The position numbers were made by a program, and so were the translations under genes. Shown here piece by piece: positions 1 to 5,188 of a stretch of DNA of 5,434 nucleotides. The notes under the pieces were generated by a model, which saw nothing but the letters and a program-made list of their open reading frames with translations, was not told where the DNA came from and did not search any database. Where the stretch lies: NCBI GenBank assembly GCA_947167725.1, contig CAMVJF010000127.1, positions 1 through 5,434 on the forward strand. The letters run 5' to 3'. Positions within the stretch are counted from its first letter, which is position 1, and each line of letters opens with the position of its first letter. Origin of the DNA: an uncultured Clostridia bacterium (GTDB lineage: Bacteria > Bacillota > Clostridia > Oscillospirales > Oscillospiraceae).

Positions 1-57
1 CCGGAGAAGAATCCGCCGATGCCCGCCGGCGCTCCCGACATGGGCGGCATGTACTGA
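1..57 (+). CDS. groEL: GroEL chaperonin, C-terminal end (partial)
   Basis: Only the last 18 codons and a TGA stop are present; the gene begins outside the window. The tail reads PMPAGAPDMGGMY, the usual flexible Gly/Met-rich end of the 60-kDa chaperonin that lies inside the folding cavity of the GroEL ring. In known bacteria GroEL works with GroES to fold cytoplasmic proteins using ATP. The match rests on the tail alone, but this proline/alanine/GGM pattern ending in Tyr is very characteristic of Firmicute GroEL. A strong terminator starts 25 nt after the stop, so the gene is probably the last of a groES-groEL operon and is not co-transcribed with the next gene. Confidence 0.92.
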   Translation, partial: PEKNPPMPAGAPDMGGMY

Positions 58-81
58 TTAATGCGAAAAAAAACAAAAAAA

Positions 82-117
82 GGGGAGCTGACGCGCTGCG
101 TCAGCTCCCCCGTTTTT
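82..117 (+). terminator. Rho-independent terminator after groEL
   Basis: A perfect 13-bp GC-rich stem (82-94 pairs with 98-110) closes a 3-nt loop and is followed by a run of five T (113-117). An A-rich tract (66-81) lies just before it, so the same hairpin could also stop transcription from the other strand. It sits 25 nt downstream of the groEL stop codon and separates that gene from the membrane protein gene. Confidence 0.93.
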
Positions 118-185
118 CGTTTCCCGGCGGGGCCGGAGGCGGGCTTTCCCGGCCGCCTCTTTCAAATTCTTAAGCCGATTTTCCG

Positions 186-214
186 TTGACTATTGCGGGG
201 GGATATGTTAACCT
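186..214 (+). promoter_or_regulatory. Probable sigma-A promoter for the lectin-like gene
   Basis: A TTGACT box (186-191; five of six consensus bases) is followed by a 17-nt spacer and TAACCT (209-214; three of six). A TG dinucleotide at 206-207 makes this an extended -10, which can compensate for a weak hexamer. It lies between the groEL terminator and the ATG at 257, leaving a leader of roughly 35 nt. The local sequence is AT-richer than its surroundings. The call is made by eye and the -10 is weak. Confidence 0.5.
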
Positions 215-237
215 AAATACTGAGATAGAATCTGATC

Positions 238-244
238 GGAAGGG
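238..244 (+). promoter_or_regulatory. Ribosome binding site for the lectin-like gene
   Basis: GGAAGGG lies 12 nt before the ATG at 257, slightly farther than ideal. An in-frame TGA at 233-235 rules out an upstream start, and no other ATG, GTG or TTG is in frame between that stop and 257, so the start is well fixed even though the site is only moderate. Confidence 0.6.
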
Positions 245-256
245 TGTGCGATAACG

Positions 257-1357
257 ATGGATGAAAAAGCCCGCAAGATCTTTCATAAAAGCGAGAGCGA
301 ACTGAGCGACTACGAGCGCATGATGCTCTCGATCCTGGCGGAGAACGACGAAGCCGTCGAAGAAGCTCCGGTCGAGGAAGCCCCGGTCGAGAAGGCTCCG
401 GTCGAGGAGGTTCCGGCAGAGGAAGCCCCGGTCGAGGAGGCTCCGGTCGAGGAGGCTCCGGCAGAGAAAGCCCCGGTCGAGGAGGCTCCGGCTGAGGAGG
501 TCCCGGTCGAGGAGGCTCCGGTCGAGGAGGTCCCGGTCGAGGAGGTCCCGGTCGAGGCCGATGACAGCGACGTGAAGATCGCGCCGGACAAGAGCGAGGA
601 GCCGCGTCAGCCGATCCCACTGCTGACCGAGGAAAAGAACCCCGAGCTCGAGCCGGTCGTCGTTTCCCGCCCCACGATCCAGTTCATGAACAGCATCGAG
701 CGTGAGAAGAACATCACCCGCAAGGTGCGCCGCCACCGCCGCCGTTCCGGCATCGTGGTGCTGGCGCTCTGCGTGGCGCTGATGATGGTCGCCTTCCTGT
801 ACAACGGGCTCGTCAACAAGTCCTGGGGTCTGCTCGAGAAGGAAGAGCCCACGCCCGTGCCCACCGCGGAGCCGGCCGCGACGCCCGAGCCTACGCCCGA
901 GCCCACGCCCGAGCCTCCCAAGCCGCACCGCTATGTTATCGAACGCGCGAATCTGAGCTGGACCGCCGCGCAGGATCTGTGCCTCTCGAGCGGCGGATAC
1001 CTCGCCGTCATCAACACGCAGGCCGAGTTTGACGAGATCACCGCCCTCGCCGATGAGTTCGGCATCGAACGCCTCTGGGTCGGCTGCCACCGCGCGGTGG
1101 GCGAATACGTCTGGGAAAACAACGAGACGGTCGAGCGCGGCGTGGACCCCTCCGACACCGGCATGTCCCTCTGGGACAAGACGCCCGGCGAGGTCGAGCC
1201 TTCCTTCATCGACGCGGAGGACGGCACGGAGGAAAACTATATCATGCTCTGGAAGCACAACGGCCGCTGGTGCTACAACGACAGCCGCAACGACCCCGCG
1301 GGCGAATTCCCCGGCTGGCGCGGCACGCTCGGCTATGTCTGCGAGTTTGAAGAGTGA
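257..1357 (+). CDS. Single-pass membrane protein with acidic pentapeptide stalk and C-type-lectin-like domain
   Basis: No named gene is recognised. Residues 1-33 are charged. Residues 34-98 are 13 pentapeptides of the form V/A-E-E/K-A/V-P. Residues 155-163 are almost all Arg/Lys/His and precede one hydrophobic helix (about 164-186). Residues 197-223 are a Thr/Pro/Glu-rich linker including three TPEP units. Residues 224-366 resemble a C-type-lectin fold: YVIERANLSWTAAQDLC with GGYLAVI, then LWVG (273-276), GEVEPS (311-316), W338 with N341-D342 (a WND-like element), and a terminal GYVCEFEE. By the positive-inside rule the repeat stalk is cytoplasmic and the lectin domain outside, with the linker probably crossing the wall. 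Known lectin folds bind sugars or proteins. The ligand here is unknown; calcium and sugar binding is possible because EPS and ND are kept. C242-C362 fit the conserved long disulfide. The gene is monocistronic, between two terminators. The fold assignment is fairly secure, but the function is not. Confidence 0.88.
   Translation: MDEKARKIFHKSESELSDYERMMLSILAENDEAVEEAPVEEAPVEKAPVEEVPAEEAPVEEAPVEEAPAEKAPVEEAPAEEVPVEEAPVEEVPVEEVPVEADDSDVKIAPDKSEEPRQPIPLLTEEKNPELEPVVVSRPTIQFMNSIEREKNITRKVRRHRRRSGIVVLALCVALMMVAFLYNGLVNKSWGLLEKEEPTPVPTAEPAATPEPTPEPTPEPPKPHRYVIERANLSWTAAQDLCLSSGGYLAVINTQAEFDEITALADEFGIERLWVGCHRAVGEYVWENNETVERGVDPSDTGMSLWDKTPGEVEPSFIDAEDGTEENYIMLWKHNGRWCYNDSRNDPAGEFPGWRGTLGYVCEFEE
356..550 (+). 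repeat. 15-bp tandem repeat, 13 copies, coding for VEEAP-like units
   Basis: Thirteen uninterrupted in-frame units of 15 bp, consensus GTCGAGGAGGCTCCG, run from 356 to 550; a decaying six-base start of a fourteenth follows. Units 6, 7, 9 and 11 are identical to the consensus, and units 12 and 13 are identical to each other. Units 5 and 8 share a GCAGAG variant, suggesting duplication of blocks rather than of single units. Because 15 is a multiple of three, gain or loss of units changes stalk length without breaking the frame. Confidence 0.95.
881..916 (+). repeat. 12-bp tandem repeat encoding three TPEP units
   Basis: Three in-frame copies of ACGCCCGAGCC(C/T) with one synonymous change encode TPEPTPEPTPEP at residues 209-220. 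This is the core of the extended linker between the membrane helix and the lectin-like domain, typical of stiff wall-spanning spacers in Gram-positive surface proteins. Confidence 0.85.
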
Positions 1358-1368
1358 CCGTTGCGAAG

Positions 1369-1410
1369 AAATAAAAAAGCTGTGAGAAGACTCTCACAGC
1401 TTTTTTATTT
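1369..1410. terminator. Bidirectional intrinsic terminator between convergent genes
   Basis: A perfect 19-bp stem (1369-1387 with 1392-1410) closes an AGAC tetraloop. The outer half of the stem is A-rich on the left and T-rich on the right, so both strands present a GC-rich hairpin core followed by a U tract. It starts 12 nt after the stop of the lectin-like gene and serves the LCP gene on the other strand, whose TAA stop (1407-1405) lies inside the stem. Confidence 0.93.
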
Positions 1411-2478
1411 CCGGAGATAGTCCGCACCGCGGATCACGCCCGAGCTCGAGCGGAAAACGCCGTCGTCGAGATAAACGAGATCCAGATTTTCCTCGCGGAT
1501 CTCCGCATCGAAGGGATTGACCGCCTCGTTGAGCAGCGCGAGCCATTCGTCCTTCTCCACGAAGGTGTAGCTCAGTCCGCCCGCGTCCGCGGGACGGTTC
1601 GGAAGCGTGTAGAAGCGAATGTCCTCGGCGCGGCACTGGATCGCGCTGCGCAGGAAAAAGGCGATATTCGCCGCGCTCAGATCGCTGTCGAGCGAGCGCG
1701 CGGCAAGCTGCACCACGGCGGGCAGCTCCGGGATCGAGCCGAGGGAGATGAACTGCTTCGCGGCCGCGTGCAGAAAGTCGTGCTGCAGGGCGATGCGGTC
1801 GATATCTCCGTTTACATAATTCTTTCGATAGCGGCAGAGCTGGACGCACTGCTCGCCGTTGAGACGCTGGTAGCCCGCGGGGATGTGGATGTGCAGATCC
1901 TGCGCTGCGTCCTCGTAGTCCATGTCGAAGGGGACGTCGAAAAACACGCCGCCCATCAGGTCGATCGCCTCTTTTACGGTGCCGATCTCAAGAACGGCGC
2001 AGCAGTCGGGCTCAAAGCCGCAGAGCGCGCAGACCGCGCCGCGCAGGCCGTCGATCCCGCTTTCGCCGGCATTTTTCGAGGCGGTGTAGACGCAGTTGAT
2101 CTTGCGGACCGGCCAGGCAAGGTTTACATAAGTATCTCTCGGGATGCTGACGAAGTCCATGCGGCGCGCCTCGGCGTCGATGCGGCCGAGGACGATCGTG
2201 TCGGTGTTGCCGCTGGTCTCGTCAAGCCCGGCGAGGATCAGCGTGTAGACCTTCTTTCTCCGCCTGGCGCTCTCGCGCGGCGGGGCGCTTTCCTCCGCGG
2301 CCAGGGCGAGGGCCGTCTCGCGGGCGCTCTCTTCGCTCTGCGTCGGCGCGGGGCTGGCCTTTACGGCGCGCGGCGGACGAGGGAGCGCACCGGCGACGGC
2401 GCTGCCTGCGCCGACGACGAGGGCGCAGAGAAGCAGGAATCGGATCATGGCTTTCCCTCTCGGGGATGGTCTGAGCAT
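1405..2478 (-). CDS. LCP (LytR-CpsA-Psr) family cell-wall glycopolymer transferase
   Basis: Known LCP enzymes sit on the outer face of the membrane and move wall teichoic acid or other glycopolymers from a polyprenyl-pyrophosphate carrier onto peptidoglycan. The 357-residue product has a hydrophobic N-terminal segment (about 12-32), a low-complexity Ala/Glu/Ser/Pro stretch (33-76) and one LCP domain (about 77-240). Family marks are NTDT (91-94), SIPRDTYV (111-118), KINCVYT (126-132), GGVFFDVP (176-183), LNGEQ (206-210), RYR (216-218) and DIDRIALQHDFL (225-236); these include the Asp and Arg residues expected to bind metal and pyrophosphate. The start at 2478 is chosen because AAAGGAG lies 7 nt upstream; Met11 (2448) is a weaker alternative. 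AVA at 27-29 could allow signal-peptide cleavage, though an uncleaved anchor is usual. The domain is unusually rich in cysteine (C128, 150, 153, 159, 160, 211, 215, 282). The gene appears to be transcribed alone. The family is certain; the exact polymer is unknown. Confidence 0.93.
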   Translation of the reverse strand: MLRPSPRGKAMIRFLLLCALVVGAGSAVAGALPRPPRAVKASPAPTQSEESARETALALAAEESAPPRESARRRKKVYTLILAGLDETSGNTDTIVLGRIDAEARRMDFVSIPRDTYVNLAWPVRKINCVYTASKNAGESGIDGLRGAVCALCGFEPDCCAVLEIGTVKEAIDLMGGVFFDVPFDMDYEDAAQDLHIHIPAGYQRLNGEQCVQLCRYRKNYVNGDIDRIALQHDFLHAAAKQFISLGSIPELPAVVQLAARSLDSDLSAANIAFFLRSAIQCRAEDIRFYTLPNRPADAGGLSYTFVEKDEWLALLNEAVNPFDAEIREENLDLVYLDDGVFRSSSGVIRGADYLRK

Positions 2479-2485
2479 GTCGATG

Positions 2486-2492
2486 CTCCTTT
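2486..2492 (-). promoter_or_regulatory. Ribosome binding site fixing the LCP start
   Basis: On the minus strand this reads AAAGGAG, 7 nt before the ATG at 2478. This near-ideal site supports that start over the internal Met11 codon at 2448. Confidence 0.85.
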
Positions 2493-2532
2493 CGCGGATA
2501 GATACCTCCTATCATGTCCGCTCCGCGGCGGT

Positions 2533-2538
2533 TTTATA
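2533..2538 (-). promoter_or_regulatory. Possible -10 box of the LCP gene
   Basis: The minus strand reads TATAAA here, five of six bases of the -10 consensus, about 55 nt before the ATG and just downstream of the terminator of the preceding gene. No good -35 hexamer lies at 16-18 nt; the best there (CCGTTA, 2556-2561) matches only two bases. A promoter is expected in this 80-nt gap because of the terminator, but this box is only a candidate. Confidence 0.3.
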
Positions 2539-2558
2539 CCGGGAAATGAAATAAATAA

Positions 2559-2580
2559 CGGTCCGAATCTCTTCGGACCG
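2559..2580 (-). terminator. Intrinsic terminator after the M18 peptidase gene
   Basis: A perfect 9-bp stem (2559-2567 with 2572-2580) closes a 4-nt loop. On the minus strand it is followed by TTATTTATTTC, and A/T pairs extend the stem outward with one mismatch. On the plus strand it is followed by six T, so it can act in both directions. It begins about 21 nt past the peptidase stop and ends the prfA operon before the LCP gene. Confidence 0.85.
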
Positions 2581-2601
2581 TTTTTTATCATCTGTCGTCT
2601 T

Positions 2602-3984
2602 TCAAAGCGCCTCGAAAGCGGAGAGCGCGGCCTTGTAGGTCATGTAGCAGTCGAGCTTCGCGACGACCTCGAAGGGGGCGTGCATGCTCAGGACCGGGAC
2701 GCCCGCGTCGATCGTGTCGATATTGCGCTTGGCCATGAACTTCGCGATCGTGCCGCCGCCGCCCTGGTCGACCTTGCCGAGTTCGGTCATCTGCCAGACG
2801 ACCTTTTTGTCCGTAAAGAGACGGCGGAGCCGCCCCACCAGCTCGGCCGAGGCGTCGCTGCTCTGAATCTTGCCCTTGACGCCCGTGAATTTGCACACGC
2901 CGACGCCGTAGTTGATCCGCGCCTCGTTGCGCTTCTCGGAGACCTCCGGGTAGAGCGGGTCGAAGGCCGCCGTGACGTCCGCCGAGAGGCAGACGCTTTT
3001 CTCATAGCAGCGGCGCAGCGCGACGCCCTGGCTCTCGCAGAGATCCTTCATAAAGGTGTCGAAGGCCGCGCTCTGCATGCCGCTCACGCCCTCGGAGCCG
3101 ATCTCCTCCTTGTCCGCGAGGATGCACACGCAGCTGCGCTCGGGCGCCTCCACGTCCAGGATCGCCCTGAGCTCGGCAAAGGCGCAGACGCGGTCGTCAT
3201 GGCCGTAACCGCCGATGAGCGAGCGGTCGAGACCGATCTCGCACACGTCAAAGGCCGGGACGGCCACGAGCTCGGCGGAGATAAAGTCCTCCTCCGTGAG
3301 GCCGTAGAGGTCGTTGAGAAGGCTCAGCACCGCGAGCTTGACGCGGTCCCCGCCCTCGTCGGCGTAGGGCGCGCTGCCGATGAGCAGATTCAACCCCTCG
3401 CCGGTGATGCCCTCGGCCATCGTCTTTTTCATCTGATCGGCGGCCAGGTGCGGCAGCAGGTCGGTAATGACGAACTTCGGCTCGTCCTTTTCGCGGCCCA
3501 GGGCGATCTCCACGCTGCTGCCGTCGCGCAGCATCACGACGCCGTGCAGCTCCAGCGGGATCGTGACCCACTGGTACTTTTTGATGCCGCCGTAGTAGTG
3601 CGTGCGGAGGTAGCAGAGCTCGTCGCTCTCGTAAAGCGGGACCTGCTTGAGATCGAGGCGCGGCGCGTCGACGTGCGCTCCCGCGATCACGGCGCCCTCG
3701 GCGAGACTCCGTTTGCCGATGACGGCGAGGAAAAGCGCCTTGTCGCGGTTCTTTTGGTAGAGCTTCATGCCGGGGTGCAGCGCCATGCCAGGCACATAGG
3801 GGACGAAGCCCTCGTCCTCGGCCAGGGCGACGGCGTTCTTCACCGCCTCGCGCTCGGTGCGTGAAGCGTTGAGGAAGCGCATATAGGCCGCGCAGTAGTT
3901 CTCGCAGTCGATGCGCTCGTCGGTGCCGATCAGGTCGTAGCCGTTCTTCTGCTCGTAAAAAAGCTTGCTTCTCAGTTCATCCAT
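2602..3984 (-). CDS. M18 family zinc aminopeptidase
   Basis: M18 enzymes are cytoplasmic dizinc aminopeptidases, usually dodecameric, that remove N-terminal residues (often acidic or hydrophobic) from peptides. The 460-residue protein is full length for the family. Metal and catalytic marks appear in order: AHVDAPRLDLK (H104, D106), GHDDRVCA (D264), DKEEIGSEG (E293 base, E294 ligand), SADVTAAFDP (D336) and SMHAPFEV (H435). The stretches YYGGIKKYQW (130-139) and ELGKVDQGGGGTIAKF (401-416) are typical of bacterial M18 proteins. Residues about 120-245 should form the inserted dimerisation domain. The ATG at 3984 overlaps the end of the upstream gene by 8 nt, with GGAGGT 11 nt before it, so translation is probably coupled. 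All key residues are present, so activity is expected. Substrate preference cannot be read from the sequence. Confidence 0.95.
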   Translation of the reverse strand: MDELRSKLFYEQKNGYDLIGTDERIDCENYCAAYMRFLNASRTEREAVKNAVALAEDEGFVPYVPGMALHPGMKLYQKNRDKALFLAVIGKRSLAEGAVIAGAHVDAPRLDLKQVPLYESDELCYLRTHYYGGIKKYQWVTIPLELHGVVMLRDGSSVEIALGREKDEPKFVITDLLPHLAADQMKKTMAEGITGEGLNLLIGSAPYADEGGDRVKLAVLSLLNDLYGLTEEDFISAELVAVPAFDVCEIGLDRSLIGGYGHDDRVCAFAELRAILDVEAPERSCVCILADKEEIGSEGVSGMQSAAFDTFMKDLCESQGVALRRCYEKSVCLSADVTAAFDPLYPEVSEKRNEARINYGVGVCKFTGVKGKIQSSDASAELVGRLRRLFTDKKVVWQMTELGKVDQGGGGTIAKFMAKRNIDTIDAGVPVLSMHAPFEVVAKLDCYMTYKAALSAFEAL

Positions 3985-5188
3985 GAGACTGTATTACCTC
4001 CGAAAAATATCGTTTGCATGCCTGATAAAACGTGGCGGCGTCCGCGTCGTTCGACAGGATGTCGTCGCAGTTTTCGCGAAAATAGTCGTCGCTCCGCTGG
4101 GCGTCGAGCCGGGCCGCGGCCCGCTCGGCGCTGATGGAGTCGCGCCGCATGATGCGCGCGATGCGCGCTTCGCGCCCGGCGATCACGCCCACGACGCGCT
4201 CGCAGCGCGCCGCGAGACCGCCGGAGATCAGCTCGATCGCGTCAAGCGCGGCGAGCGTGCCGCCCGCCATGGCCCAGGCGCGGAGCCTGCGCGTCACCTC
4301 TTCGCGTACAAAGCGGTGCGAGATCCCGTTGAGCGCCTCGAGCTCGCACGGATCGGCGAAGACGATCGCGGCGAGCGCCGCGCGGTCGATCCCTCCGTCC
4401 CGCGCGGCGGCGGGAAAGCGCGCGCAGAGCGCGGCGCGCAGCGCCGCATCGTTTTCGAGAAGCTCGTGGTAGACCTCGTCGCAGTCGATCGCGAGCGCGC
4501 CGAGCTCGCGCAGGACCGCGAGCGCGGTGGTCTTGCCGCTGCCGCTGCCGCCGGTGACGCCGAAGATGCGCATGCCGTCCACGAGCGCGTCCGCGATCTC
4601 CTCCCCGGCCAGCGCGCCGGGGCGCAGGATGCGGTAGGGCGTCGAGGCGAGAGAGAGGACGGTGGATTCCCGGCCGATGCCGCAGGCGCCGCCGTCCACC
4701 ACGCCCTCGATCTTCCCGTCAAAATACGCGAGCACCTGCCGCGCGTCCTTCGGGCTCGGCTCGCCCGAGGGGTTGGCCGAGGGCGCGGCGAAGGGAAGCG
4801 CCGTCTCGCGCAGGAGCGCGAGCGTCAGCGGATGGTCGGGCCAGCGCAGACCCACCGTGTCGCCCCCGGCGAGCACGACGGGCGGGATCTCCGGCCGGGC
4901 CCGGAGCACGATCGTCAGCGGGCCGGGCCAGAAGCGCGCGGCCAGCGTCCGCGCCTGGGGCGGGACGTCAAGGCAGTAGCGCTCCATCTCCTCCGGCCCC
5001 GCGACCATGAGCGAGAGCGGCTTGACGGCCGGGCGGCCCTTGACCTCGTAGATCTTCTCCACTGCCCCGGCGTCGAGGCCGTTGCCCGCGAGGCCGTAGA
5101 CCGTCTCGGTCGGAACGGCGACAAGGCCGCCGCCGCGCAGGATCTCCGCGGCGCCCCGCAGGCTGTCGGTAAATACGCGCGTCTTCAT
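3977..5188 (-). CDS. Fused threonylcarbamoyl-AMP synthase (TsaC/Sua5) and dephospho-CoA kinase (CoaE)
   Basis: One uninterrupted 403-codon frame holds two enzymes. Residues 1 to about 204 are a TsaC/YrdC domain: GGLVAVPTETVYGLAG (20-35), KGRPAVKPLSL (50-60), WPGPLTIVL (87-95), VGLRWPDHPL (112-121), PSANPSG (136-142), GRESTVL (172-178) and ILRPGA (187-192). This family makes threonylcarbamoyl-AMP from Thr, bicarbonate and ATP for t6A at position 37 of ANN-decoding tRNAs. Residues 206-403 are a CoaE domain: P-loop GGSGSGKT (213-220), DCD (235-237), a lid-like region with ISGGL (321-325) and a conserved end with QRSDDYFRENCDDIL (364-378). CoaE phosphorylates dephospho-CoA on the ribose 3'-OH, the last CoA step. 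Each half has about the length of the stand-alone enzyme. The Sua5 C-terminal domain is absent and CoaE takes its place. The start overlaps the prfA stop as ATGA, with GGGGAGG 10 nt upstream. Met206 (4573) could be an internal start but has only a weak site before it. A lost stop or sequencing error at the joint is the main alternative to a true fusion. Confidence 0.93.
   Translation of the reverse strand: MKTRVFTDSLRGAAEILRGGGLVAVPTETVYGLAGNGLDAGAVEKIYEVKGRPAVKPLSLMVAGPEEMERYCLDVPPQARTLAARFWPGPLTIVLRARPEIPPVVLAGGDTVGLRWPDHPLTLALLRETALPFAAPSANPSGEPSPKDARQVLAYFDGKIEGVVDGGACGIGRESTVLSLASTPYRILRPGALAGEEIADALVDGMRIFGVTGGSGSGKTTALAVLRELGALAIDCDEVYHELLENDAALRAALCARFPAAARDGGIDRAALAAIVFADPCELEALNGISHRFVREEVTRRLRAWAMAGGTLAALDAIELISGGLAARCERVVGVIAGREARIARIMRRDSISAERAAARLDAQRSDDYFRENCDDILSNDADAATFYQACKRYFSEVIQSHG
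3996..4001 (-). promoter_or_regulatory. Ribosome binding site of the M18 gene inside the upstream coding region
   Basis: The minus strand reads GGAGGT, 11 nt before the ATG at 3984. It lies within the last codons of the fused upstream gene. With the 8-nt gene overlap, this fits coupled translation. Confidence 0.75.

Noticed and set aside
136..159. Second inverted repeat after the groEL terminator (136-142 with 153-159)
   Set aside because: The stem is only 7 bp with a 10-nt loop and no real T tract. It is likely chance in GC-rich sequence, though a weak backup terminator is possible.
356..550. Possible CRISPR-like array
   Set aside because: The repeats are directly adjacent with no spacers, are 15 bp long, and lie in frame inside a gene.
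170..1258. A 362-codon antisense frame with striking LLDR-type pentads
   Set aside because: The pentads are only the complement of the 15-bp repeat; the + strand frame has a helix, a linker and a lectin-like domain, so that one is real.
2505..2510. AGGAGG on the minus strand ahead of the LCP gene
   Set aside because: It is 26 nt from the LCP start, too far to be used, and no other start codon lies at a suitable distance from it. The closer AAAGGAG explains initiation.
1768..3864. A 698-codon open frame on the + strand opposite the LCP and M18 genes
   Set aside because: It runs antisense to two clear protein families and has an Arg/Ala/Val/Asp-rich composition typical of the complement of GC-biased codons. 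It also crosses two genes and a terminator.
4571..4573. Separate coaE start codon at Met206 of the fusion
   Set aside because: No stop codon separates the two domains and only a weak GGA precedes this ATG, so one fused gene is the simpler reading. Internal initiation is not excluded.
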